From: Anaerolineales bacterium
Lineage (GTDB): Bacteria; Chloroflexota; Anaerolineae; Anaerolineales; Villigracilaceae
Assembly (NCBI GenBank): GCA_030834895.1
Contig: JAUQXA010000070.1
Location: 108,033 to 172,032, forward strand
DNA length: 64,000 nt
Direction: 5' to 3'
Positions 1-9,082 of this stretch are shown here, in pieces. A program made the position numbers and the translations under genes. Under the pieces are notes generated by a model. The model made no database searches. It saw only the letters and a program-made list of their open reading frames with translations, and had not been told where the DNA came from. The first letter of the stretch is position 1, and each line of letters opens with the position of its first letter.

Positions 1-14
1 ATATCCGCGCAATC

Positions 15-749
15 ATGGATGCATGGGAGAATTACGACCCATCCGCGTGGCGCGAAGAACATGGGCGCACACAGGAAGTGATCGTTACACGCCTTGTGTG
101 CAACGAAACCGCGGAGCATTGCCAGCACATCCGCGGGCACCTTCCTCCGGGTGGGCTGGCTGCAAGACCGAAGTGGTACCTTGCCAATGAAGCGGAGGGC
201 AAATTACCCGGCGCATATTTTGTCAGGCCAACTTCGGAAAAGGATTACACCCCGGGCGCAAGCGTCCTGTGGCTGCGATTTGTCGATTTTTCTATCATGA
301 ACCCATCGCAGTGGCAGATTGCAACGTGGTTGGTGACAAAACAAAAGGTTGGCTTGCTGCCTGCCGAGTTCAAAACGAAGAAGGCGAAGGATGGTGGCTG
401 GGAGTACCAGTTCGGTGAAGTGACCACACGTTCGCGCACCACCGTTACGGCTGATAATCAGAAGGTGGTCAAGAGACAATGGCTGCGCTGGATTCACGAA
501 GCAACGGTGGCTGAAGTGGCGGAAACCGTCGACGGCATGATGGTCCTCACATACGAGACCGCGCTGCCCGGTGGCGACAATGACACGTCCTCCGTCGGGA
601 TGTTCAAAACGCCGCTGGACTGGCATCTCTCAGACGGCACGGAAGATCTGTATAACCGCTCGTTTGTGGGATATGTCCCCGAGGGACAGGTTCCCTATGA
701 GCACCTGAAAACACTGCTGGATTGGAACAGGATATTCGGGAGTACCTAA
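15..749 (+). CDS. hypothetical protein (true start may lie upstream of the window edge or at 15)
   Basis: 244-aa ORF with coding-like composition; no recognised motif. Confidence 0.6.
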   Translation: MDAWENYDPSAWREEHGRTQEVIVTRLVCNETAEHCQHIRGHLPPGGLAARPKWYLANEAEGKLPGAYFVRPTSEKDYTPGASVLWLRFVDFSIMNPSQWQIATWLVTKQKVGLLPAEFKTKKAKDGGWEYQFGEVTTRSRTTVTADNQKVVKRQWLRWIHEATVAEVAETVDGMMVLTYETALPGGDNDTSSVGMFKTPLDWHLSDGTEDLYNRSFVGYVPEGQVPYEHLKTLLDWNRIFGST

Positions 750-966
750 CATCGCGTAATATGTGTCTTTCTGAGGGAGCAAAGCGACCGAAGAATCCCG
801 CCGCTTTGCGGCGGAGACCCTTCGCTACGCTCAGGGCGACATCCCTTTGTTTTGTGTTATAGGCACTCTCGGATATTCAGTGTGTAGTTGTATTTCGAGA
901 AAACGATCGTAAAATTCCTGGCTATCATGAGGTGGTGAAAGGATACCAGCTTTGCAAGCGCAGATA

Positions 967-1003
967 AAAACGGGACAGGCTTTTTACGGCTTGTCCCGTT
1001 TTT
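967..1003. terminator. hairpin terminator (AAAACGGGACAGG...CCTGTCCCGTTTTT type), between convergent genes
   Basis: acgggacagg/cttgtcccgt stem followed by T-run. Confidence 0.7.
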
Positions 1004-1004
1004 G

Positions 1005-1772
1005 TTATTCAATCAATGTTCTTTCCCAATAATACCAATTTTTTACAAAAGGAATTCTACGGTAACTATCTCTCCAAGCTTTTTGCTCTTGCTTCTCCTC
1101 TGGGCTATATGCAAATCCATAAACAGCGATAGGATACCATATGTCGCTAATCATCTTGACAGTCGTTCCCTCAATCTCAACTCCATATAACTGAAACAAT
1201 CCAACCCGTTGTGTCTTTGATTCAGCATAAAAACCATCAGGATGCTTTGCGTATGTAGCCGCTGCAAAATCCTCCAACTCTTGCTGGCTGAGTTTAAATC
1301 GAATTTCAAATGGCACGGAATAGAAATCCAACAAATAACCGCCAAGAAGACTCAGCAATACAACATAAACGATTGGATGGCGAAATAGGTCAAGTGCGTT
1401 CTGTAAGTTCCAGCCTTTTACCCTTAAACGAAGAAATAGAAACATCAGGAACGCGACTGTCAACGATATCAGCCCAAAGCCGTACACGATTGAATCCGAG
1501 ATTTTTCGCACACCATCGCTCAGACTATAAAACCACAAGAGAAGCCAGGCAACAGATGCTACGATAGTCACAATCTCTATTAATTTTGCAGTTTGAGTTA
1601 ATGCTTTAGTTTTTTTATTATTTGTGCTGTTGATTGTAAACTCATCCCAATCCTGAACATACTGGTCTTTCGGCTTTTCGATCTTTTCCTGTTCTTTGCG
1701 AAGATATATGTACACCTTGCTTCCAAGAAGCAGAACTACAACAAGAAAGATAAGGAACATAATCATGGTCAT
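1005..1772 (-). CDS. hypothetical membrane protein
   Basis: 255-aa ORF with several hydrophobic segments. Confidence 0.6.
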   Translation of the reverse strand: MTMIMFLIFLVVVLLLGSKVYIYLRKEQEKIEKPKDQYVQDWDEFTINSTNNKKTKALTQTAKLIEIVTIVASVAWLLLWFYSLSDGVRKISDSIVYGFGLISLTVAFLMFLFLRLRVKGWNLQNALDLFRHPIVYVVLLSLLGGYLLDFYSVPFEIRFKLSQQELEDFAAATYAKHPDGFYAESKTQRVGLFQLYGVEIEGTTVKMISDIWYPIAVYGFAYSPEEKQEQKAWRDSYRRIPFVKNWYYWERTLIE

Positions 1773-1812
1773 AAAATGGCCTCTGTGAATTTGCCCAACA
1801 AAACTTTCTTTT

Positions 1813-2628
1813 TTACTCCCTACTTACTTCTACCGCCACCTCGATGATCCTGTCCAGCCGAAACGTCCGCTCGGCGTTGCGGGTGTGACAAAAGGCTTGC
1901 AGGTAGATATAGTCCGTCAGCCCGATGACTTCCTTGGGGGTAATCCAGCGCTCGGAGATTTCGCCGTTCTTGTCCATGTATTTGATGAAGAGTCTGCGTC
2001 CGCTGTAGATGGCTTCGCTGAGTTCGGTCGGCAGGTACACGCCTTCCTGCGGCCAGGCGGGGGAGTTGTAGATGCCGATGTACTCCTCAAGCGGCTTGCC
2101 GTTGGGTTTGAGCGCGTCCATCATGGCGAAGAAAAAGTTCTTCAAGGTCAGCGCGTCGGTTTGGGCGCGTGAGGCTTGCCCCTTGGACGGGACGTTGAAC
2201 GCCTCTGCCAGATAATTCAAACTGTACGACGGCAGGTCGAAGTAATCGCGGGCGACGAGCAGGGTGTCGATCAGGTTGGGATACTCGACCGTCCGTCCCA
2301 GCTTGCGGTATTCGTTGTCGAGGAATTGCAGGTCGAACTTGGCGTTGTGGCAGACGATAACCGCATCCTTTAATGCCGCTTCCAGTTGGTCGGTGACTTC
2401 GGCGAAGAGCGGAGCCGCCGCCAGTTTGGATTCGTCCAAGCCGTTGACGTGAGTCGCCGACGGGGAAAGTTCCCGCTCGGGGTTGACGAGCAGGTCAAGG
2501 GTGGACTTGACCCGTTTCCCCTCGGTCACGATGACGGCGATCTGGCAAATCCTGTCCCCGAACCAGGTGGAAAGTCCGGTGGTTTCAACATCCAAAAAGG
2601 CGAAGCGCGCGTTGGAAATATCAATCAT
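1813..2628 (-). CDS. DnaQ-like 3'-5' exonuclease (DEDD) with a C-terminal WYL-like domain
   Basis: FAFLDVETTGLS, CHNAKFDLQFL and later RAQTDA exonuclease motifs; C-terminal AIYSGRRLFIKYMDKNGEISERWITPKEVIGLTDYIYLQAFCHTRNAERTFRLDRI resembles WYL. Confidence 0.8.
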   Translation of the reverse strand: MIDISNARFAFLDVETTGLSTWFGDRICQIAVIVTEGKRVKSTLDLLVNPERELSPSATHVNGLDESKLAAAPLFAEVTDQLEAALKDAVIVCHNAKFDLQFLDNEYRKLGRTVEYPNLIDTLLVARDYFDLPSYSLNYLAEAFNVPSKGQASRAQTDALTLKNFFFAMMDALKPNGKPLEEYIGIYNSPAWPQEGVYLPTELSEAIYSGRRLFIKYMDKNGEISERWITPKEVIGLTDYIYLQAFCHTRNAERTFRLDRIIEVAVEVSRE

Positions 2629-2654
2629 GCCGCCTATCTTACCATGCCGCCCCT

Positions 2655-2697
2655 CGTCATTGCGAGCGAGCCGCTGCGCGGCTCGCTCGCAATGACG
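2655..2697. repeat. perfect inverted repeat, 20-bp arms and 3-nt loop (CGTCATTGCGAGCGAGCCGC)
   Basis: direct reading of the sequence. Confidence 0.85.
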
Positions 2698-2699
2698 GG

Positions 2700-3551
2700 T
2701 TAATACACTTCTGGCACGAAGGTCTGGTCGGTGATGGGCGGGCGGATGTAGCCTGTGTCCTCCTGACGCGGCGGGAGCTTCATCTTTTCGGGAGTCAGGT
2801 CTTCAAAGGGGATCAGGCTCAAGAGGTGGGTCATGCAATTCAGGCGGGCGCGTTTCTTATCGTCGGAGTGGACGATGTACCACGGGCACTGCTTGGTGTC
2901 GGTGTAGCGGAGCATGTCGTCCTTGGCGCGGGAATATTCCACCCAGCGTGAGCGGGATTGCAAATCCATCGGACTGAGCTTCCAGCGTTTGGTTGGGTCG
3001 TCGATCCGTGCCTGAAAGCGGCGTTCCTGTTCCTCGTCGCTGACCGAGAACCAGTACTTGACCAGGATAATGCCCGAGCGCACCAGCATCCGCTCGAACT
3101 CGGGACAGGAACGCATGAACTCGCCGTACTCCTCGTCGGTGCAAAATCCCATCACATGTTCGACGCCCGCGCGGTTGTACCAGGAACGGTCAAAGAGCAC
3201 CATCTCACCCGCGGACGGCAGGTGCGCCACGTAACGCTGGAAATACCACTGGGACTTTTCGCGCTCGGTGGGGGCGGGCAGCGCCGCCACACGGCAGATG
3301 CGCGGGTTCAGGCATTCGGTGATGCGCTTGATCGCGCCGCCCTTTCCAGCCGCGTCCCTGCCCTCGAAGATGACCACCACCCTCAGTCCCTGGGCTTTGA
3401 TCCACTCCTGTAGTTTTACCAGTTCCAGTTGGAGCTTTTGCAGATGCTTCAAGTATTCCTTGTTTCCCAGCTTCTCCCCCTTCTCCTTTGGCTGGGACTC
3501 GTTCTCCACTGACTCCTGCTTTGCTTTATCCTTTTTCTTCTTTTTGGACAT
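2700..3551 (-). CDS. polyphosphate kinase 2 family protein
   Basis: VVVIFEGRDAAGKGGAIKRITE, PTEREKSQWYFQRYVAHLPSAGEMVLFDRSWYNRAGVEHVMGF motifs. Confidence 0.93.
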   Translation of the reverse strand: MSKKKKKDKAKQESVENESQPKEKGEKLGNKEYLKHLQKLQLELVKLQEWIKAQGLRVVVIFEGRDAAGKGGAIKRITECLNPRICRVAALPAPTEREKSQWYFQRYVAHLPSAGEMVLFDRSWYNRAGVEHVMGFCTDEEYGEFMRSCPEFERMLVRSGIILVKYWFSVSDEEQERRFQARIDDPTKRWKLSPMDLQSRSRWVEYSRAKDDMLRYTDTKQCPWYIVHSDDKKRARLNCMTHLLSLIPFEDLTPEKMKLPPRQEDTGYIRPPITDQTFVPEVY

Positions 3552-3634
3552 GGCTGGCTCCTGCGAATGAGATGAGCAAATCTAAAATCATTATAGGGAT
3601 TGGGGTGGCGGTTGTCAAATTGTTCTTGTACTAC

Positions 3635-3772
3635 GTCATTGCGAGGAGCGAGCGACACTTGCACCGCACGCAAGTGCAGGTGTAGCGAGCGACGAAGCAA
3701 TCTCCTCATAACATGGGATTGCTTCGTCGCTCACCGCAAAGCGGTTTGCTCCTCGCAATGACAGGTTTGCGC
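3635..3772. repeat. intergenic inverted-repeat element with GTCATTGCGAGGAGC / GCTCCTCGCAATGAC ends and internal hairpins
   Basis: direct reading; termini are related to the 2655..2697 palindrome. Confidence 0.75.
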
Positions 3773-3811
3773 AACTTGTAGTATATTTCCCCCCTCAAAG
3801 GAACAGACTTC

Positions 3812-5623
3812 ATGGCATTGGTCGGCTTACAGGATGTGAGCCTCGGCTTTGGGGGACCGAGGCTTTTCGATGGCATCAACCTCCAGATCGAGCAGGGCGA
3901 GCGGGTGGGGTTGCTTGGGCGTAACGGCGCGGGCAAATCCACACTGCTCAAACTGGTCAACGGGGATTTTTCTCCACACGGCGGGGCGGTCTCGCGTCAG
4001 CAAAATTTGCGCTCGGCTTATCTTCCGCAGGAAGTCCCCGTGGACGTGACGGGCAAAGTCTTCGACATCGTCGCGGGCGGATTGGATTCGCCGCACGTCC
4101 ACGACGAAGTCCACTGGCAGGGACAGCTTCAAGTGGAGCAGGTCATCTCGCGCATGATGCTGGATGGGGATGCCCGCTTCGAGACTCTGTCCGCGGGGAT
4201 GAAGCGCCGCGTGATGCTCGCCCGAGGGTTGGTCCGCGACCCTGAGCTTCTTCTCCTCGACGAGCCGACCAACCACCTCGATATCGCCTCCATTGACTGG
4301 CTCGAAGGTTTTCTCAAACGCTGGGGAGGCACGCTCTTGTTCGTGACGCATGACCGCGTCTTCCTGCAAAAACTCACCACCCGCATCATCGAACTGGATC
4401 GTGGTCAACTCTACGATTGGGATTGCAGCTACACCACCTTCCTCGAACGGCGCGAAGCCATGCTCAGCGCCGAGGCGGAACAGAACGTCCTCTTCGACAA
4501 AAAGCTGGCGCAGGAGGAAGCCTGGATTCGCAAAGGCATCGAAGCGCGGCGCACGCGCAACGAGGGACGGGTGCGCGCGCTCAAACGTCTGCGCGAACAA
4601 CGGCAGGAACGACGCGAACGCCCTGGAAAAATCAAGATGCAGATTCAAGCCGACAAGCGTTCGGGCAAGCTGGTCATCGAAGCGGAGAACGTCAGCTACG
4701 CGTTTGGTGACAAGCCCATCGTCAGCGACTTCACCACCACGATTCAACGCGGCGACAAGATTGGTATCATCGGACCGAACGGCTCTGGCAAGACGACCTT
4801 GCTGCGGTTGCTGGTCGGCGAGTTGACGCCGCAAAGCGGCGCGGTGGAACACGGCACGAACCTGCAAATCTCCTACTTCGACCAGCTCCGCGCCCAACTC
4901 GACGAAAGCAAGTCCGTGCTGGATAACGTCGGGCAGGGACGGGACAGCATCACGGTCAACGGCAAGGTGCGCAACATCAACGCCTACCTCGAAGATTTTC
5001 TCTTTACCAAAGAGCGGATCAACGCACCCATCACCGCCCTCTCTGGCGGCGAGCGCAACCGTCTCATGCTGGCTCGTCTGCTGGCTCAACCTGCCAACCT
5101 GCTCGTCCTCGATGAACCCACCAACGATCTCGACGTGGAAACACTGGAAGTCCTCGAAGAACTTTTGCTCGAATACGAGGGCACGCTGTTGATGGTCAGT
5201 CACGACCGCGCCTTCCTCAACAACATCGTCACCAGCACGATGTCCCTCGATGGCAGCGGACGTGTGACCGAAACTGTCGGCGGCTATGACGATTGGCAGA
5301 GTCAGAACCAGCAGTCAGCGAGGTCTGAGTCCAAGCCGCGCAAAGCAACCGTCAGCGAGACGCAGGCTGAGTCCGCGCCGAAGAAATTAAGTTACAAGGA
5401 ACAACGCGCGCTCGAATCCCAAAAGAAGGAACTGGCTGAACTTCCCCGACGCATCGAAAAACTCGAAACCGACATCCATGCTCTGACTGTTGAGATGGCT
5501 TCCCCGTCGTTTTATCAACGAGACAGCACCGAGATCACGCGAGTTGCCAATCAATTGAAAGAGATGCAAGATGAGTTAACGCAGGAATATCACAGGTGGG
5601 AAGAGTTGGAAAATAAATTGTAG
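3812..5623 (+). CDS. ABC-F family ATPase, Uup-like (two ABC domains plus C-terminal coiled coil)
   Basis: two Walker A (GRNGAGKST, GPNGSGKTT), two signature motifs (LSAGMKRR, LSGGERNR), C-terminal coiled coil. Confidence 0.93.
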   Translation: MALVGLQDVSLGFGGPRLFDGINLQIEQGERVGLLGRNGAGKSTLLKLVNGDFSPHGGAVSRQQNLRSAYLPQEVPVDVTGKVFDIVAGGLDSPHVHDEVHWQGQLQVEQVISRMMLDGDARFETLSAGMKRRVMLARGLVRDPELLLLDEPTNHLDIASIDWLEGFLKRWGGTLLFVTHDRVFLQKLTTRIIELDRGQLYDWDCSYTTFLERREAMLSAEAEQNVLFDKKLAQEEAWIRKGIEARRTRNEGRVRALKRLREQRQERRERPGKIKMQIQADKRSGKLVIEAENVSYAFGDKPIVSDFTTTIQRGDKIGIIGPNGSGKTTLLRLLVGELTPQSGAVEHGTNLQISYFDQLRAQLDESKSVLDNVGQGRDSITVNGKVRNINAYLEDFLFTKERINAPITALSGGERNRLMLARLLAQPANLLVLDEPTNDLDVETLEVLEELLLEYEGTLLMVSHDRAFLNNIVTSTMSLDGSGRVTETVGGYDDWQSQNQQSARSESKPRKATVSETQAESAPKKLSYKEQRALESQKKELAELPRRIEKLETDIHALTVEMASPSFYQRDSTEITRVANQLKEMQDELTQEYHRWEELENKL

Positions 5624-5647
5624 GGGCACAGCATGCTGTGCCCCTAC
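5620..5647. repeat. 28-bp perfect palindrome GTAGGGGCACAGCATGCTGTGCCCCTAC
   Basis: 14+14 bp perfect inverted repeat; overlaps the ABC-F stop codon TAG. Confidence 0.9.
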
Positions 5648-5654
5648 CCAAAAT

Positions 5655-6383
5655 CTACTTCGTAATCCCCAGATAACTTTCCATCACGCGCTTGTCGTGG
5701 AGCAGGTCCTGTCCCGTGCCTTCCATTTGGATATTACCTGTCTTCAGCACATAAGCACGGTTGCAGACGTCCAGCGCAATCGAGGCATTCTGTTCCACCA
5801 GCAGGATGGTCAATCCCAGTTCCTTGTTCAAGCGGACGATGGTCTCGAACATCAGGCTGATGACGATGGGCGCGAGTCCCAGCGACGGCTCGTCGAGCAT
5901 CAACATCTTCGGCTTGGACATGAGCGCGCGTCCAACCGCCAGCATTTGCTGTTCGCCGCCGGAGAGAGTCCCGCCGCGCTGGTTGATACGTTCCTTGAGA
6001 CGTGGGAAGAGGGTGAAAACCTCCTCCATGGTGGCTTCGATTTCGTGACGGTCGTTGCGGGTATAGGCGCCAGCCATCAGGTTTTCGCGCACCGAAAGCG
6101 GGGAGAAAATCCGACGTCCTTCAGGGGAGAGGGTGATGCCATCTTTGATAACTTCGTGCGATTCCTTCTTGAGAGGCTGCCCGTCGAAGAAGATTTTTCC
6201 CGATGTGAAGGATTTGACCGCCACGATGGTCTTCATCAGGGTGGATTTGCCCGCGCCGTTCGCGCCGATCACCGAGACGATCTCGCCCTTGTCCACGTGC
6301 AGGCTGACCTGGTTGAGGGCACAGATGCCGCCGTAGTAAACGGACAGTTCTTGAATATCGAGAAGGGGAGTTTGCTCAGTCAT
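5655..6383 (-). CDS. livF: branched-chain amino acid ABC transporter ATP-binding protein LivF-type
   Basis: GANGAGKSTLMKT, LSGGEQQMLAVGRALM; start taken at MTEQTP. Confidence 0.92.
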   Translation of the reverse strand: MTEQTPLLDIQELSVYYGGICALNQVSLHVDKGEIVSVIGANGAGKSTLMKTIVAVKSFTSGKIFFDGQPLKKESHEVIKDGITLSPEGRRIFSPLSVRENLMAGAYTRNDRHEIEATMEEVFTLFPRLKERINQRGGTLSGGEQQMLAVGRALMSKPKMLMLDEPSLGLAPIVISLMFETIVRLNKELGLTILLVEQNASIALDVCNRAYVLKTGNIQMEGTGQDLLHDKRVMESYLGITK

Positions 6384-7155
6384 TTTTTGGTTCTCCCAGG
6401 TAGGCGCGGACCACATCGGGATTATTCTGGATTTCGGTCGGGGTTCCCACCGCTAGCAGCGAACCGAGGTTCAGCACGTAGATTCGGGAATCGCGGCACA
6501 GGTCCATGACCACGTTCATGTGATGCTCGATCATGATCATCGTGTATTTCATGGTGGTGTGAATCTCGCGGATGAGGTTGATCAGGTCGTTGCATTCATC
6601 GTCATTCATGCCTGCGGCGGGTTCATCGAGCAGGAGCAGTTCGGGATCGGTTGCCATGGCGCGCGCCATTTCCAACCGACGCTGCAAGCCGTAAGGCAGG
6701 CTCGAAGCTCGGGCGTGGGAATGTTCCTTCAAGTTGACAATCTCCAACAGTTCCATCGCCTTCTTGCGGGTGTTGATTTCGATCCGGCGGGCGCGCGGGG
6801 TTCTGATGAAGGCTTCGGCAAGCGAATAATGCGGGATGCTGTGCAGACCAAGTTCCACATTTTCATAGGCCGTCATCTGTGGGAAGAGACGGATGTTCTG
6901 GAAGGTGCGGCTGATTCCCAACTGACAGATGCGGTCGGGCGATTTGCCGAGGATGCTCTTGCCTTTGAATCCGATTGTCCCGGCGGTGGGTTTGATGGCG
7001 TTGGTGATCAGGTTGAAGATGGTGGTCTTGCCCGCGCCGTTGGGTCCGATCAAACCGACGAATTCGCCGGGTTCGAGCTGGATGGAGACATTATTGACGG
7101 CCCGTACGCCGCCGAAGTCCACTGTGAGGTCTTTTACATCGAGGATTGGACTCAT
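6376..7155 (-). CDS. livG: branched-chain amino acid ABC transporter ATP-binding protein LivG-type
   Basis: GPNGAGKTTIFNLI, LPYGLQRRLEMARAMATDPELLLLDEPAAGMN. Confidence 0.92.
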   Translation of the reverse strand: MSPILDVKDLTVDFGGVRAVNNVSIQLEPGEFVGLIGPNGAGKTTIFNLITNAIKPTAGTIGFKGKSILGKSPDRICQLGISRTFQNIRLFPQMTAYENVELGLHSIPHYSLAEAFIRTPRARRIEINTRKKAMELLEIVNLKEHSHARASSLPYGLQRRLEMARAMATDPELLLLDEPAAGMNDDECNDLINLIREIHTTMKYTMIMIEHHMNVVMDLCRDSRIYVLNLGSLLAVGTPTEIQNNPDVVRAYLGEPKND

Positions 7156-7160
7156 GGCGG

Positions 7161-8117
7161 CTATCCTTCCTGCGGGGTCTGCCCGTGGCGGAAGAGCTTA
7201 TTCCACCAGACGCGTACAAATGCAAAGTTCATTTCCACGTAGCCAAGCAAGCCCTGTGGGCGGAAGATCATCACGATTACGAACAGGAAGCCGTATATGA
7301 TCAAACGCCATTCAGCGAAGGTCCGCAGCAGTTCGGGGAACAACACCAGGATGAAGCCGGTGATGATGGGCCCGATCAGTGATTGAATACCGCCGAAGAC
7401 CACCGCCGCCAGCAGGTCGGACGATTTCGTGATGGTGAAGAAGGATGGGGTGAGATAGGCGAAGTAGAATGCCATCAGTCCGCCCGCCACACCGGCATAA
7501 AAGGCGCTGATAAACAGGGCGGTCATCTTGGTCTTGAGCAGGTTCACGCCCATCATTTGCGCCGCCACTTCGTCCTGGCTGATGGCGATGCAGTTTTTGC
7601 CGTATTGCGAGGTGACAAACATGTGGGCAAAGAACACCGCCAGGATGACCGCAACCACCACCACGGATACAGTTGTCGGTCCCGGCAGGTTCATATACCC
7701 GAAGACCCCGCCGAGTTTGACCAGCAGGGGACCAATGGGTTTGAAAAGCATTCCAATGCCGCTTTCGGCAGTGTTGATGCTTTCGCCCAGACTCCTGGTG
7801 TTGTTCAACAACAGGCGGGTTGCTTCGGAAAACCCCAGCGTGGCGACCGCAAAATAGTCGCCGCGCAGCTCACTGCGAAAGGCGGGATAGCCGATGATGA
7901 AACTGGTCAATCCGGCAAAGGTGCCGCCTGCCAGAATCGCAATCGGAAAGGGAACTCCAAGTTCTTTGACGAAGATGGCGCTCATATAGCCGCCCATCGC
8001 CATGAACCCCGCATGACCGATGGTGAACAAACCCGTGTAACCGGTGAGGATTGACACGCCCAACGCGGCAATGATATTAATGCCGCCGAGGATGATGATT
8101 GTATTGATGTATCCCAT
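7161..8117 (-). CDS. livM: branched-chain amino acid ABC transporter permease LivM-type
   Basis: hydrophobic permease; operon context. Confidence 0.9.
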   Translation of the reverse strand: MGYINTIIILGGINIIAALGVSILTGYTGLFTIGHAGFMAMGGYMSAIFVKELGVPFPIAILAGGTFAGLTSFIIGYPAFRSELRGDYFAVATLGFSEATRLLLNNTRSLGESINTAESGIGMLFKPIGPLLVKLGGVFGYMNLPGPTTVSVVVVAVILAVFFAHMFVTSQYGKNCIAISQDEVAAQMMGVNLLKTKMTALFISAFYAGVAGGLMAFYFAYLTPSFFTITKSSDLLAAVVFGGIQSLIGPIITGFILVLFPELLRTFAEWRLIIYGFLFVIVMIFRPQGLLGYVEMNFAFVRVWWNKLFRHGQTPQEG

Positions 8118-8132
8118 GTTTCACCGTCCTCT

Positions 8133-9008
8133 CTAAAGTTTTTCGCCGCTGCTCTTGCCCATCAACCCATTGGGGAAAAACAACAGGATAATGATCAGGA
8201 ACATAAAGGAGAACAGGTCGCGATAAGTGGAGGAGATGTAGCCCGAAACCATTGTTTCGAGGATGCCCAGGATCATGCTTCCTAAAATCGCGGCTGGCAG
8301 GCTGCCAAGTCCGCCTACTATACTGGCAATCATGGCTTTGATGGTAACAATGCCCATCATCGGGAAGACGGCGTACTTGATGCCATAAAACACCCCAGCC
8401 ACCGAAGAAAGCACGCCGGTGGCGGCAAAGACGACGATGGCAACCCCGTTGTTGTTGATGCCCATCAGCGAGGCGGTCAGGATGTCGATACTGCTGGCGC
8501 GGACGCCGAGCCCCCATTTGGTCCGGTACAGGAATGCCCACAACAACGCCAGGACGAGGAAGGAAATGATACCCGCAATCAGGTCCATCCGTCCGATGGA
8601 AACTCCGCGGATAAAGATGGGTTGCAGGGTCTCAACCGGAAACTTGCGGAAGACGCCGCCGAAGATCAGGTTGAGGATGTTGACGGTGGCCAAGTTCACG
8701 CCCATGGCGGAGATCATCATGAACAGGCGCGGCGCCTTGCGGGCGCGCAGAGGGCTGTACGCCAGTTTCTCGGTGGCTACCGAAAGAATGATGGTGAGAA
8801 TAATTGAAATAATCGCGGCAAGCCAGAAGGGCATGAAAAACGAACCGATGGCGGTAAATGCCATGAACGCGCCAAATGCCATCAAACCGTCGAACGCCCA
8901 GTTGGTGAAGTTGTACACGCTGTACACCAGCGCATATCCCACCGCAAGCAGGGAATAGATCGCCCCAATCGAAATGCCGCTCACCAGTTGTTGGATGAAC
9001 AATTCCAT
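8133..9008 (-). CDS. livH: branched-chain amino acid ABC transporter permease LivH-type
   Basis: QQLVSGISIGAIYSLLAVGYALVYSV N-terminus; operon context. Confidence 0.92.
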   Translation of the reverse strand: MELFIQQLVSGISIGAIYSLLAVGYALVYSVYNFTNWAFDGLMAFGAFMAFTAIGSFFMPFWLAAIISIILTIILSVATEKLAYSPLRARKAPRLFMMISAMGVNLATVNILNLIFGGVFRKFPVETLQPIFIRGVSIGRMDLIAGIISFLVLALLWAFLYRTKWGLGVRASSIDILTASLMGINNNGVAIVVFAATGVLSSVAGVFYGIKYAVFPMMGIVTIKAMIASIVGGLGSLPAAILGSMILGILETMVSGYISSTYRDLFSFMFLIIILLFFPNGLMGKSSGEKL

Positions 9009-9034
9009 AATGTGCTTCCCTTTCCAAAATCAAA

Positions 9035-9063
9035 GGGGGTGTTTGCGGGCTGCAAACACCCCC
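9035..9063 (-). terminator. strong hairpin between the substrate-binding protein gene and the permeases
   Basis: GGGGGTGTTTG CGGGC TGCAAACACCCCC inverted repeat. Confidence 0.6.
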
Positions 9064-9082
9064 GGTGAAGTAGTCGCTGGAC

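Noticed and set aside
3827-5203. 458-aa minus-strand ORF antisense to the ABC-F gene
   Set aside because: Shadow ORF: the plus-strand protein is an unambiguous ABC-F; GC-rich codon bias opens the opposite frame.
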